The position numbers and the translations under genes are program-made. DNA of 64,000 nt from JAYWXI01 sp036016955. GTDB lineage: Bacteria; Bacteroidota; Bacteroidia; Flavobacteriales; Weeksellaceae. Positions 33,763 to 42,458 of the stretch are shown in pieces. The stretch's first letter is position 1. Each line of letters opens with the position of its first letter. Under the pieces are notes generated by a model, which made no database searches, had not been told where the DNA came from, and was given only the letters and a program-made list of their open reading frames with translations. The stretch spans positions 1 to 64,000 of the forward strand of contig NZ_JAYWXI010000008.1 of assembly GCF_036016955.1 (NCBI RefSeq), given 5' to 3'.

Positions 33763-34920
33763 TCAAGGAAGCGGATCGGCTTCCAAAATAAGCGTCCCTT
33801 CCATCCCGCGGGTAAAAATAAGATAACGCGAACCACCGTCTTTCAATTTGTATTTCTTCTTAATGGCTTCGGGCTTCAAAGGATGATTTTTAGAAATAAT
33901 GTTATAACGTTCGCCCTTCTTAAGGTGTTTGGCATCAATACTCTGCGCACGAAAAACCCGACCCGGAAAATCCTCACGCCGCACAGACGAAGTGTACAAA
34001 TGCGTATTAGGATGCAGTTTTTTCAGCCCGAAACGCTCCGCCACCAAATGAAATGCCCCCAATTTCAGAACCGCATTATTGGGCAGATACAAATACTCCT
34101 CCAGTGCCCCAAACCGCCCCAAAACCTCTTCTCCAAAGAAAAAAGAAAAATCAGGCTCCTCGGTCTCAAGATTCACCCCAACGCACTGCACCCGCTCGAC
34201 GGCCTCCTCGGGATAAAGGTGAACCAAAAGCTCCTTCACCTCGTTCTTTACCGCAACCACTTCTATTTTCCCAATGGATTTCAGCGTATTGACCAAATAA
34301 GCCAAATCAATCAAAGGCGAAAGCTTAATCATGATACGACGTCCTTTCGCAAGCAATAAAGATTCAATCTCCAAAAGGTTGGGCGAAAGATCCTCCAAAA
34401 GAAAAACCTTATTCGCAAGCCGATCCCGACGAGCAGGATCCAAATAAATCAAATCCCGCTTCTGCCCAAGCCCCTCCAAATAAGCCAAAAGATCCCCAGA
34501 AACAAAATTCGCTCCGCGCCCCAGCACCCCCCAATTGTGCCGAACAATAGAGAGTAATTCGGCGTTTCGTTCCACCAAATCCACCGCCTTAAAATGCCGA
34601 GAAAGAAAAAAAGCATCAATCCCAAAACCGCAAGTCAAATCCGTAAATGTTTCCCCCGAAAGTCCCTTAGCCTTATAACGCGCCGTCGCCAAAGAAGAAG
34701 CCTGCTCCAAATTGAGCGAAGGAGGAAAAACCACCCCTTCCCGAAGTAAAAAAGGAAACTTTTTAGCCGCCACTTTTCGCCCTTTAATCTGACCCGCCAT
34801 CACCGAAATCGGAACTTCAGGAAATGGCGATTTCGTCAAAAGAAACCGCTCCACAGGCACATCGGCATTTTTATCGATAAACGACTGAACCTCATCCGAA
34901 AGCAAGTGCTCTAAATTCAT
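33763..34920 (-). CDS. Class I SAM-dependent methyltransferase, THUMP-like
   Basis: The protein has 385 residues from the ATG at 34920; a TTG seven codons earlier is also possible. A class I methyltransferase core shows FTDLTCGFGIDAFFLS (motif I, about 93-108), AVDLVERNAEL and DLIYLDPARRD (motif IV). The C-terminal part (about 290-385) fits the THUMP-like domain of Bacteroidetes proteins such as PG_1098. The DPARR motif suggests an RNA or DNA base as target, probably RNA, but the substrate is unknown. It follows the mutA gene by 32 nt on the same strand. Confidence 0.82.
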   Translation of the reverse strand: MNLEHLLSDEVQSFIDKNADVPVERFLLTKSPFPEVPISVMAGQIKGRKVAAKKFPFLLREGVVFPPSLNLEQASSLATARYKAKGLSGETFTDLTCGFGIDAFFLSRHFKAVDLVERNAELLSIVRHNWGVLGRGANFVSGDLLAYLEGLGQKRDLIYLDPARRDRLANKVFLLEDLSPNLLEIESLLLAKGRRIMIKLSPLIDLAYLVNTLKSIGKIEVVAVKNEVKELLVHLYPEEAVERVQCVGVNLETEEPDFSFFFGEEVLGRFGALEEYLYLPNNAVLKLGAFHLVAERFGLKKLHPNTHLYTSSVRREDFPGRVFRAQSIDAKHLKKGERYNIISKNHPLKPEAIKKKYKLKDGGSRYLIFTRGMEGTLILEADPLP

Positions 34921-34952
34921 CACGCCAAAGCTTTTTTGCAAAAAAGAAAAAC

Positions 34953-36116
34953 CTACTCAAACATCTCAGAAAGCCGAACCGCCCTGATTTCACCCTTACG
35001 GTACATCGATTCAGCCGAACGTTGCTTTTCCCTCGAAGGGTAAAGATTCACCCCAACCAGCTTCATCTTTCCTTCCTCCACCCACTTTTGCTCCTCCAAA
35101 GCCTGAGCATAAATCGCTTCTTGAATCCTTCCGTTTCTAAGGTTTGCAAGATACCCCCCGCTTTCTTCAATCGTCAAAAAATCCGCCCACGCCCGTCGAG
35201 CAATCTGAAGCGTAAGATCTTCTACATAATAACTCCCGCCGGCCGCATCATCAAAAACATTAATAAGACTTTCGTAAGCCAAAAGAATCTGCTGCTTAAA
35301 AGCCGTTTCCCGCGATAACGCCGTGGAAGCCTTTAATTTAAAGTCCCCAGAAAAAACAGCATCCCCACCGCCAATCATAGCCGAAGCCACCTCCAAAGTC
35401 GACCGAATCAGATTATTTTCTTCATCGTAAACGGATTTGTTCCTCATCGAAGTTTCGACAAAAAGATAAGGTATTTCGTTCAAGCCAAATTCTTTGGAAA
35501 GCTGATTATAGGCCAGTTTCAATGCCCGAAGTTTCGCTATCTCGAAAAAATAATTTCCGCCCACCGCCACACGCAAAATCAGTTGGCCAAAAACCTCCGC
35601 CCCAAAAACCTCCGTCAACTCCTTCACTTTAGCCAAAGCCAAAGCCACCTGCTGCACCATGGAAGCCCCCGCATTCTGCAACAAAGCAACATCCACCCCC
35701 AAAGCTCTGGAAAAACCCCTTGATAAAAGCGTCTTCCCCAGCTCCTCGTCCAACCTTTTCTCGTTCTCAAAAATTGGATCCGCCATACAAAAATAACGGT
35801 TCTCAGGCTCCATCATTCCCACCCGAGCCAAAGCCCGATCCCCAATAAAAAGCGTCTTGCCCGAAAGTCCGCTAACCGCCCGATCAATAAAGTAAGCCAA
35901 AACCGAATCCTCCTGCTCCCCCCAATAATAAGACACCAAATGAGGCGATTCTTCCACTTTGGGCAGCGCCCCAACGGACGCAACGGACGCATCGTAATAA
36001 GGCTTCACCGTAAGACCTTCCAAATTGGGCTTGGACAAAACCCCGTACAAATCATCGGTTTTCAGTTGTTTTCTAACCAATTCTTCCCATTGATGAAGCG
36101 AGCCTTCGGTATTCAT
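34953..36116 (-). CDS. mutA: Methylmalonyl-CoA mutase, small subunit (MutA-like)
   Basis: The 387-residue protein matches the small, non-catalytic subunit of B12-dependent methylmalonyl-CoA mutase, which links succinyl-CoA to propionate metabolism. Landmarks are the N-terminal WEELVRKQLKTDDLYGVLSK, VDVALLQNAGASMVQQVALALA, FVETSMRNKSVYDEENNLIRST and the C-terminal AAGGSYYVEDLT. No cobalamin-binding domain (DxHxxG) is present. The length is shorter than in Propionibacterium but usual for Bacteroidetes. The large subunit gene is not next to it, although the two are often paired. Confidence 0.88.
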   Translation of the reverse strand: MNTEGSLHQWEELVRKQLKTDDLYGVLSKPNLEGLTVKPYYDASVASVGALPKVEESPHLVSYYWGEQEDSVLAYFIDRAVSGLSGKTLFIGDRALARVGMMEPENRYFCMADPIFENEKRLDEELGKTLLSRGFSRALGVDVALLQNAGASMVQQVALALAKVKELTEVFGAEVFGQLILRVAVGGNYFFEIAKLRALKLAYNQLSKEFGLNEIPYLFVETSMRNKSVYDEENNLIRSTLEVASAMIGGGDAVFSGDFKLKASTALSRETAFKQQILLAYESLINVFDDAAGGSYYVEDLTLQIARRAWADFLTIEESGGYLANLRNGRIQEAIYAQALEEQKWVEEGKMKLVGVNLYPSREKQRSAESMYRKGEIRAVRLSEMFE

Positions 36117-36143
36117 AATCGTACGCTTTTATGAAGAGTGGAT

Positions 36144-36515
36144 TTAATTGCCGGAAGAAGGTTTCAAATTAGTGCTATCCGCCACCAAAATGAAAATTTC
36201 TTCGTTCGGTTTTTTCATGAAATAATTTTCGCGGGCGTATTTTTCTTTCTCCTCTTTATTGTTCATCAGCTTCTTGTAAAACCCATCGTTTTTTTCGTAT
36301 TCGGATTGGTAATAGGCCAACTGCTCCTCGTATTTTTTTATTTCACCATTGAGTTCGTGAAGAACCAAAAACGAAGAACTATCGAAAAAAGTCATCCAAA
36401 CAAAAAAAATCGTCAGCGTTACACTATACTTATTCAATAAGTATTTGGAGAGAAATTTACCCCCCAGAAACGAACGTTTAAACGTTTTTTTTTCAAATTC
36501 CTTCTGCGCCGACAT
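36144..36515 (-). CDS. Cell division protein, DivIC/FtsB family
   Basis: This 123-residue protein has one transmembrane helix (about 31-50, YSVTLTIFFVWMTFFDSSS) and then a coiled coil (about 52-95) with the charged heptad-like text ELNGEIKKYEEQLAYYQSEYEKN, followed by YARENYFMKKPNEEIFIL, the standard end of septum formation initiators. FtsB/DivIC links FtsL and FtsQ/DivIB in the divisome. Its start codon shares one base with the end of the udk gene, so it is cotranscribed with it. Confidence 0.9.
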   Translation of the reverse strand: MSAQKEFEKKTFKRSFLGGKFLSKYLLNKYSVTLTIFFVWMTFFDSSSFLVLHELNGEIKKYEEQLAYYQSEYEKNDGFYKKLMNNKEEKEKYARENYFMKKPNEEIFILVADSTNLKPSSGN

Positions 36516-37132
36516 CAGTGCGATTTTTTAAGGGAGTTGTTAATGACCGTCGTCAAAAAATCAATAGCCACACTGTTTCTCCGCATATTGGGAACAATGA
36601 GATCCGCCTCGTTTTTAGACGGTTCGATAAATTCTTTATGCATCGGCTTAAGAGTGGTTTGGTAGCGGTGCAAAACCTCATTAAGATCCCGCCCCCTTTC
36701 CTGCGTATCCCGACGAATACGACGAATCAAACGCTCATCGGAATCGGCATGAACAAACACTTTCAAATCAAACTCCTTCAAAAGTTCTTTATTGGTCAGC
36801 ACCAAAATCCCCTCCACAATCAAAACGTTCTTAGGTTCCACCGTCACATGATCCCCCGTGCGAGAATGCGTAACAAAGCTATAAATCGGTTGATCGATAT
36901 TCTCGCCCTGCTTCAAAGCCTTCACATGCTTCACCAAAAGCTCAAAATCAATGGATTTCGGATGATCGTAATTAAGCGCTTCCCGCTCCTGTAAAGACAA
37001 ATGCTGATTATCATGGTAATAATTGTCTTGCGAAAGCACATTGACCCCCTCTGCATTGAGTTGCTGTAAAATTTTGTTCACCACGGTGGTTTTCCCACTT
37101 CCGGTTCCACCGGCAATTCCAATCACTAACAT
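36515..37132 (-). CDS. udk: Uridine kinase
   Basis: The 205-residue protein phosphorylates uridine and cytidine in pyrimidine salvage. The P-loop GGTGSGKT (residues 8-15), LSQDNYYHD (substrate-binding), NYDHPKSIDFELL, ILVEGILVL-type VLIVEGILVL and the lid RRIRRDTQERGRDL are all in place. The length is normal. A promoter with TATCTTTG (37149-37156, minus strand) precedes it by 16 nt. It forms an operon with the divIC-like gene. Confidence 0.96.
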   Translation of the reverse strand: MLVIGIAGGTGSGKTTVVNKILQQLNAEGVNVLSQDNYYHDNQHLSLQEREALNYDHPKSIDFELLVKHVKALKQGENIDQPIYSFVTHSRTGDHVTVEPKNVLIVEGILVLTNKELLKEFDLKVFVHADSDERLIRRIRRDTQERGRDLNEVLHRYQTTLKPMHKEFIEPSKNEADLIVPNMRRNSVAIDFLTTVINNSLKKSH

Positions 37133-37148
37133 TCAAACGTATTTTTTA

Positions 37149-37156
37149 CAAAGATA
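37149..37156 (-). promoter_or_regulatory. Promoter -7 box of udk
   Basis: The minus strand reads TATCTTTG, a match to TAnnTTTG. Confidence 0.6.
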
Positions 37157-37227
37157 ATCATTTTGACGGTTCATTCACGTACAAATCCGTCATTCCGCCC
37201 TAAAGCCACCCCGTAGGCAAAACCACT

Positions 37228-37839
37228 CTAATCAATCCCGAAAACATAATGAACCACCGCCAAAACCCGTGCAAAAAACTCCCTCGACTGATTACGGTAA
37301 TAACTCTCCGGTTGCTTGATGTCCTGAGCATCAAACCCCAAGGCATTCATGTCTTGATTACGGGCAAAAAACAAAGCCCTAAGATTATGATACCCCTGCG
37401 AAACGATAATCACATTGTCCCCGCCATAGAGTTCTTTGCATCGCTTAATGCTCTGTTGGGTCTTAAACCCCTTGGAATCCTTCACAATAATATCGGCCGG
37501 AACCCCCTCCTGATAAACCAAAAAATTCTTCATCGCCGTAGGCTCGTCGTACCCCCTGCTTTTTTCTCCACTTACAATAATCCGTTTTATCTTGCCATGA
37601 TGGTAAAGCAAAGCCGCCGCATCCATACGGGAAACAAAATAGGGATTGACATTACCGCCTTTAGTCCTGGGCGAGGTCCCCAAAACCAAAGCCAATTCCC
37701 GCGGCGGAATCTTGGAAATCCTCGTATAAGTACGCCCATTGGTAAGGGCATAAACCCAAACGTTAGCTAAAATCATGAGCACCAAGCCGAATTCCACCAA
37801 CCCGAAAAACAAACGAAATATGTTAAGCAGCTTTTTCAA
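37228..37839 (-). CDS. SanA/DUF218 family envelope protein
   Basis: The 203-residue protein starts with a TTG (37839) that overlaps the TGA of the preceding gene (TTGA). An N-terminal helix (about 8-30) anchors it. The DUF218 core shows LALVLGTSPRT, NPYFVSRMDAAALLYHHGKIKRIIVSGE, DEPTAMKNFLVYQEGVPADIIVKDSKGFKT and VSQGYHNLRALFFAR. E. coli SanA has a barrier role: its loss makes cells leaky to vancomycin at high temperature. The biochemical activity is not established. Confidence 0.88.
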   Translation of the reverse strand: MKKLLNIFRLFFGLVEFGLVLMILANVWVYALTNGRTYTRISKIPPRELALVLGTSPRTKGGNVNPYFVSRMDAAALLYHHGKIKRIIVSGEKSRGYDEPTAMKNFLVYQEGVPADIIVKDSKGFKTQQSIKRCKELYGGDNVIIVSQGYHNLRALFFARNQDMNALGFDAQDIKQPESYYRNQSREFFARVLAVVHYVFGID

Positions 37840-38966
37840 ATGCGATCAAAATCAAGCGTTATTTTATCGGTTAAAGCAAACGCCATGCATGGCAGAATAT
37901 ACCCTTTTTCTTCCTCGCCTTCGGTAAGGTATTCGTTCTCTAAAAGCTCGACCTCGCCATGTTCCAAGCGGCAACGGCAACTACCGCATATCCCCGATTT
38001 GCAGGAAAACGGAACGGCAAAACCTTCCGCCGAAAGACTCTGAAGTATTTTGTGTTTATTGTTTTCCAGCCGAGCCGTGTGCGTCGTACCGTTGTATGTA
38101 AATTGAACCTCAAGATTTTCCACCAAAGGAAAGTCCACCTCCACAGGAAAAATGTCTTCGTTAAAAGTCTCGAACAATTCGAAATGAATATTTTTTTTCG
38201 GGATACCGTGACGATGGCACGCATTGGCCACTTCACGAATCATCTCGCCCCGACCGCAAATTACCACCTCGTCCACCGAATCCCAAATCGTAGACTCTTC
38301 GTCCGTCTCATCCAAATGAAGCACCTGATTGATGATAAGCCCAACTTTCTTCTCGTCCAAACGCCCCTGAGTGAACGCATTACCCGTCTGCTCTTCCGAA
38401 AAGAAATAGTAGACCTTCAACCGTTCCGGATAACGCTCTTCCAAAGCCTCCAAAACTTCACGAAAAGGCACATCCTGACGAGTCTTGTTCCCCAAAAAAA
38501 GAAACAGCCTCGAACGGGGCTCACTATGCAAAATGGTTTTGAAATGACTGAGAATCGGCGTAATTCCAATGCCCGTAGCAAAACCCAAAATCGTTCTAAA
38601 TTCATGAGGTTTAACCTTCAAAACAAAACGCCCTTTCGGCTCGCTAACCTCCATCTCATCGCCCACCTGATAATCCGCCCAAAGACTATTAACGGAACTC
38701 TCCTCGGAATGAATCTTCAACCCCAAAGAAAGCCGCTCTTCAAAAGGCGCCGACGTCATCGAATAATCATTGACCACCCAATTCTCCCGATGCTTGTAAC
38801 GAAGAGTCACATATTGCCCCGAAGAAAAACGAAAACGCTCTTTCAAAGACGGTGGTATATCAAATTCAAGCGAAAAACAACTGTTGGTAAGTTGTTCTTT
38901 TTTCACTATTTTTAGCCGATGAAAAACGGAATGATCCGCGCGGAATGAGGGTTGTTCCAATAACAT
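37836..38966 (-). CDS. Ferredoxin reductase-type oxidoreductase with 2Fe-2S domain (PaaE-like)
   Basis: The 376-residue protein has three parts. First, an FAD-binding barrel with RFSSGQYVTLRY and VNDYSMTSAP (about 45-75). Second, an NAD(P)-binding domain with GFATGIGITPILS (about 128-140) and VVICGRGEM. Third, a plant-type 2Fe-2S ferredoxin domain with CKSGICGSCRC and a later LPCMA cysteine (about 318-365). The order fits PaaE, the reductase of the phenylacetyl-CoA epoxidase, and related NADH:ferredoxin reductases. No other paa gene is present here, so the partner oxygenase is unknown. A promoter TATTTTTG lies 4 nt from the start (38971-38978). Confidence 0.88.
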   Translation of the reverse strand: MLLEQPSFRADHSVFHRLKIVKKEQLTNSCFSLEFDIPPSLKERFRFSSGQYVTLRYKHRENWVVNDYSMTSAPFEERLSLGLKIHSEESSVNSLWADYQVGDEMEVSEPKGRFVLKVKPHEFRTILGFATGIGITPILSHFKTILHSEPRSRLFLFLGNKTRQDVPFREVLEALEERYPERLKVYYFFSEEQTGNAFTQGRLDEKKVGLIINQVLHLDETDEESTIWDSVDEVVICGRGEMIREVANACHRHGIPKKNIHFELFETFNEDIFPVEVDFPLVENLEVQFTYNGTTHTARLENNKHKILQSLSAEGFAVPFSCKSGICGSCRCRLEHGEVELLENEYLTEGEEEKGYILPCMAFALTDKITLDFDRI

Positions 38967-38970
38967 GAAA

Positions 38971-38978
38971 CAAAAATA
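38971..38978 (-). promoter_or_regulatory. Promoter -7 box of the PaaE-like gene
   Basis: The minus strand reads TATTTTTG and ends 4 nt before the ATG at 38966, giving a nearly leaderless mRNA. Confidence 0.55.
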
Positions 38979-38987
38979 TAAAAAAAA

Positions 38988-39527
38988 ATGAAAAAGCTTT
39001 TAATGCTCTCGAGCTTCGCCCTGCTCCTTACCGCCTGCCAAAAAGATAAAGCCGAAACAACAACTGCCGAAACAACCAAAGCAAAAACCGAAATTTCCGC
39101 TTTAAAGGAATACACGCCAGAGCAAGTTTCCGAACTGCTTAAAACCCAAAACGATACACTTTACGTAACCAACTTTTTCGCAACATGGTGCGGCCCCTGC
39201 ATGCGGGAAATGCCTCACTTCAGAGAAAAAATAAAAGAAACCGAAGGGCAACCCATAAAATTTACTTTCGTTAGCCTGGACGACCGGAAAGACTGGAACA
39301 CCAAAGTAAAACAATTCGCCGACCAATTCGAAATGAAAAACGTAATCCTTACCGACGGAGCCGCTTTGGATCCAACGTTTTTTGAAAATCATTTCCAAAC
39401 CTGGGACGGTTCTTCCATCCCCTTCACCATTATGAAAAAAGGCGACAAAACCGAAGAAATCGTAGGAATGCTCACCAAAAGCGATTTAGATCAAAAAATA
39501 GCCGCTTTCGGAGTTTCACAAAAATAA
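38988..39527 (+). CDS. Thioredoxin-like lipoprotein (TlpA/ResA type)
   Basis: The 179-residue protein has a lipoprotein signal peptide (lipobox LTAC, Cys17), a short Thr/Ala/Lys-rich spacer, and a thioredoxin fold with the active site WCGPC (Cys68, Cys71) followed by MREMPHF. The cis-proline region appears as SSIPFTIM near residue 145. It is expected to reduce disulfides in the periplasm, for instance in cytochrome maturation or oxidative defence. It is divergent from the PaaE-like gene, with only 21 nt between the two start codons. Confidence 0.93.
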   Translation: MKKLLMLSSFALLLTACQKDKAETTTAETTKAKTEISALKEYTPEQVSELLKTQNDTLYVTNFFATWCGPCMREMPHFREKIKETEGQPIKFTFVSLDDRKDWNTKVKQFADQFEMKNVILTDGAALDPTFFENHFQTWDGSSIPFTIMKKGDKTEEIVGMLTKSDLDQKIAAFGVSQK

Positions 39528-39546
39528 TCCCTCCTAAAGGAGGAAA
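39528..39546. terminator. Short hairpin between convergent genes
   Basis: CCTCC / GGAGG with a TAAA loop lies between the thioredoxin gene and the eptA-like gene. It is short and weakly supported as a terminator. Confidence 0.4.
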
Positions 39547-39550
39547 AGAA

Positions 39551-41071
39551 TTACTCAAAAATATTCATTTCCTCCTTATAAATCGGGCTTTCGACACCCA
39601 AGAAATTCAAAACACTGTGAAAAACATGGTTTTGTGAAAGCGACGATTGGGCTTTCAGCCGCCGCGAAGCATCGGACACCCAAACAATAAAAGGAATTTC
39701 ATACTGCTCTTTCGGCGCCATACTCATCGGCAAACCATGCATGTACAAGTTCTTCTCTCCCAACGATTCGCCATGATCGGACACGAATATCATTGTGCTC
39801 TCGTAGTCTTTAAGCGACTTTAAATCCTCAATCACCCCATTGAGAAGGTAATCCGTATAAACAATCGTATTATCGTAAGCATTCACCAATTCCTGCTGGG
39901 TGCATTTCCCCAAATCCACGCTATTGCAAACCGGCTTAAACACCTCGAAGGCCTTCGGGTATTTCTTGCTGTAAGTTGGTCCGTGACTGGTACTCAAGTG
40001 TAAAACCACCAAAATTTTAGATTTATCGCTGGATTCTATCCGCTCCTTTAGTCCCGTCAGCAAAGCGCCATCATAACCGCAATCGTCCCCCTGGCAATCC
40101 TTCGCCAAATCGTCTCTCCTTTGGTAATCCTTGACATGAACCGGCGGCTCCCCCCAGTTGGCCGTCCGCCAAACCACATCCACCTTGTTGCGATAAAGAT
40201 AATTAGGCAAAATTTCGTAAAGCTTCCCCGTATTCTCGTGTTCCAAAATGCAACGCACCCCCGCCGTCGTATAAGTTGCACACGAAGCCGCATCAAAATG
40301 AAAAAGATTAGACCTCTTGGAAAGAAGCGGATTGGTATTTTTACCATAACCGTAAAGCGAAAAATTTTGACGCCTTGCCGACTCACCAATCACCAAAACC
40401 ACCACGGATTTCTTTTGGTCTTTCAGCTTCGCATCGGGAAGAAGAATTTCCTTTTCGTTGGCCTTGTGTTTATGAATGAAAAACAAAGCCGTATTGACAG
40501 AGTAAGACCACGGCATCGCCAAGCCACCCAAAACCTTAGAATTTTTATCAATCCAAAGCCAATTCGCCGCATTGGCAAACACCATAACGCCCATAAAAAC
40601 CAACGTAAGCGAAACCGTCGAAAGAAATTTTTTCAACGGAACCCTCACTATTTTGGCTTTCATAAAGTAAACCGACGGAAGAACACCCAAAAACAAAACG
40701 TAAAGCACCAGTTTAAACGAAAAAAAACTGCTCGACTCTTCATAATTGGTATTAAACACATTGCCAATCATGCTTTCGTCCAAAATAACGTTGTAGGTAT
40801 TGATAAAATAAACCGCCACCGCATTAATCAAAAACGAAAGGCAAAGTAAAAAGCGTCCAAACCCACGAAACAAATAAAGAAAAAGATAAAAAACAAAAGC
40901 ATTGGCCACCACCATCAAAACCGCTAAACTCAAAAGAATCGTAATCCCACTAATGCCCTTATAGTCCACATTCCCAAAAACGAAACTAAAAAAAGGATAA
41001 TGAAAAAACAAAAAATTAAGGCCACTTGCCACCAAAGAAAAACGTCTGAGACTCATCTTATTTCCGAACAT
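39551..41071 (-). CDS. eptA: Lipid A phosphoethanolamine transferase, EptA/MCR family
   Basis: The 506-residue protein has five N-terminal transmembrane helices (about 10-170) and a periplasmic alkaline phosphatase-like domain. Catalytic landmarks are IGESARRQNFSLYGY (Glu230, metal ligand), SCATYTTAGVRC (Thr266, the residue that carries phosphoethanolamine) and SDHGESLGEKNLYMHG. Such enzymes move phosphoethanolamine from phosphatidylethanolamine to lipid A, which lowers its negative charge and polymyxin binding. The start overlaps the end of the PAP2 phosphatase gene by 14 nt; an ATG at 41056 would remove the overlap. The pair resembles the lpxE-eptA couple of Helicobacter pylori. Confidence 0.92.
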   Translation of the reverse strand: MFGNKMSLRRFSLVASGLNFLFFHYPFFSFVFGNVDYKGISGITILLSLAVLMVVANAFVFYLFLYLFRGFGRFLLCLSFLINAVAVYFINTYNVILDESMIGNVFNTNYEESSSFFSFKLVLYVLFLGVLPSVYFMKAKIVRVPLKKFLSTVSLTLVFMGVMVFANAANWLWIDKNSKVLGGLAMPWSYSVNTALFFIHKHKANEKEILLPDAKLKDQKKSVVVLVIGESARRQNFSLYGYGKNTNPLLSKRSNLFHFDAASCATYTTAGVRCILEHENTGKLYEILPNYLYRNKVDVVWRTANWGEPPVHVKDYQRRDDLAKDCQGDDCGYDGALLTGLKERIESSDKSKILVVLHLSTSHGPTYSKKYPKAFEVFKPVCNSVDLGKCTQQELVNAYDNTIVYTDYLLNGVIEDLKSLKDYESTMIFVSDHGESLGEKNLYMHGLPMSMAPKEQYEIPFIVWVSDASRRLKAQSSLSQNHVFHSVLNFLGVESPIYKEEMNIFE

Positions 41072-41885
41072 ATTTCACAAGCATTACCGTTGAAGAAACC
41101 AGCAAACTAAACATTGCTACATAATAAACCGCCAAAGGCTCTTTCATTATTTTACCTATTAAAACGACTGCGCACGCCAAAAATGCCACCAAAAACACAG
41201 GATAAAACCGCCGCTCTCCCATCCAATACCACAACCGGCTTTTAGCCGCCACAAAAACACCCAAAACCCCAGAAACATACCCCAAAATCCCTCCAAACAA
41301 CACATCCATAGGGTAATGTGCTCCAACTCCCACTCTCGTCAAGCCCAAAACCACCCCTACTGCCAAAACAAAGAAGCTCCAAAAAAATTTAGCTCCAAAA
41401 CTTTTTGGCCAAAACGCCACTCCCAGTACCGTAAGCGAAGTAAAAATGGTTACCGCATGCCCCGAAGGCAGACTATTATGCCCCGCAAGCACTTTCCCCA
41501 CAATCACAAATGCATCGTGGTCTAAAACGGCGGCCGGCCGGGGTACGGCAAAAAAGGTTTTGGGAAGATTACACAAGAGCAAAGAAATCAGCGATCCCGA
41601 AACCAAAGCCTCCCACACTTTAGGGGTGTACACCACTAAAATAGCCAAAAACGAAAGCATAATCATCGCATCCCCCAACTGAGTCAAGTTGTACTGAAGC
41701 CTCGGTGTCTTGGACAAAATTTCATTCAGTGAAATAAACATCTCCTTCTGAATCCCGATATACCCCTCCCGATCCAACGCCCCATGAAAAGCCAAAAAAG
41801 CCACCAAAACCATCAAAAGTAACACCGGCCATATCAGTGCACGCACTCTCAAAGCCTTAAAATTATCGACGACGTTAGTATTCAT
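41058..41885 (-). CDS. PAP2-family membrane phosphatase (LpxE/LpxF-like)
   Basis: The protein has 275 residues from the ATG at 41885. It is a membrane phosphatase with the three PAP2 motifs: KTFFAVPRP (KxxxxxxRP), PSGHAVTIF, and TRVGVGAHYPMDV (RxxxxxHxxxD). About six or seven helices are seen. The PAP2 family includes undecaprenyl pyrophosphatase, PgpB and the lipid A phosphatases LpxE and LpxF. The overlap with eptA argues for lipid A dephosphorylation before phosphoethanolamine transfer, but which phosphate is removed cannot be told, and a phospholipid or undecaprenyl phosphate role remains possible. Confidence 0.85.
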   Translation of the reverse strand: MNTNVVDNFKALRVRALIWPVLLLMVLVAFLAFHGALDREGYIGIQKEMFISLNEILSKTPRLQYNLTQLGDAMIMLSFLAILVVYTPKVWEALVSGSLISLLLCNLPKTFFAVPRPAAVLDHDAFVIVGKVLAGHNSLPSGHAVTIFTSLTVLGVAFWPKSFGAKFFWSFFVLAVGVVLGLTRVGVGAHYPMDVLFGGILGYVSGVLGVFVAAKSRLWYWMGERRFYPVFLVAFLACAVVLIGKIMKEPLAVYYVAMFSLLVSSTVMLVKYVRK

Positions 41886-42137
41886 TGCCAAGTTATAAAT
41901 TATTAAAATGCGCCGGCCAACTCACACGCGACCAAGGTTAGGCAAAAATACAATTTCCTCTAAGTCCACAAAAAAATCACCACGAAAAAAATATCTTCTC
42001 CCCTGCAATCCCCTTGGCTAAAGCCACATTTAACGATCCTTAAAATCCAGACTCCTCTATTTAACATAATTTTAATACTTTCCCGCTAACCGTGGCACGC
42101 TTTTTCCTTTTAATCCTATCAAAAAAAATATTTAATT

Positions 42138-42380
42138 ATGGGAAATAAAAGAAACGGCCTTTTGGCTCTGTTAGGTTTAGGTGCATTGGCATGGTGGAGA
42201 TACCAAAAATCGTCTACTGAAGAAAAACAAAAAGTGAAAGACCAAATCGACAACGTAAAAAACAATTTTTGCAAGTGGGGCAACGATTTGAAAGGAAAAG
42301 TAAATGAGGTTTCAAAAAAAGTGGAAAACTCGGCCAACGAGCTAAAGGACGAGGCCCAAAAAGCCATCGACAAAGCTTAA
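42138..42380 (+). CDS. Small YtxH-like membrane-anchored protein
   Basis: This 80-residue protein has a short hydrophobic N-terminus (LLALLGLGALAWW) and a charged amphipathic helical remainder rich in Lys and Glu (QKVKDQIDNVKN, KVNEVSKKVENSANELKDEAQ). The layout is that of YtxH-type small stress proteins, which are often induced by general stress in other bacteria. No function can be assigned. It stands alone, followed by a strong terminator shared with the convergent TonB-dependent receptor gene. Confidence 0.65.
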   Translation: MGNKRNGLLALLGLGALAWWRYQKSSTEEKQKVKDQIDNVKNNFCKWGNDLKGKVNEVSKKVENSANELKDEAQKAIDKA

Positions 42381-42405
42381 AAAATAAATCATCATATCAA
42401 ATCAT

Positions 42406-42443
42406 AACTCACCGGGGCGGCCTTTAGGCCGCCCCGGTGAGTT
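42406..42443. terminator. Bidirectional terminator, 17-bp perfect stem
   Basis: AACTCACCGGGGCGGCC pairs perfectly with its reverse complement around a TTTA loop and has A-rich and T-rich flanks. It lies between the stop codons of two convergent genes. Confidence 0.88.
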
Positions 42444-42458
42444 AAAAACAAAAGTTCC

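Noticed and set aside
33651..33836. 62-residue extension before the OmpA-family lipoprotein
   Set aside because: The lipoprotein signal peptide must be N-terminal, so translation starts at 33650.
37959..38915. 318-residue plus-strand frame opposite the PaaE-like gene
   Set aside because: It is a shadow of a well supported gene, rich in Arg, Asn and Phe.
42101..42137. Possible further genes or tRNAs in short intergenic gaps of the whole window
   Set aside because: I looked for cloverleaf ends and CCA-like 3' ends and for rRNA text and saw none; a tRNAscan run would settle it.
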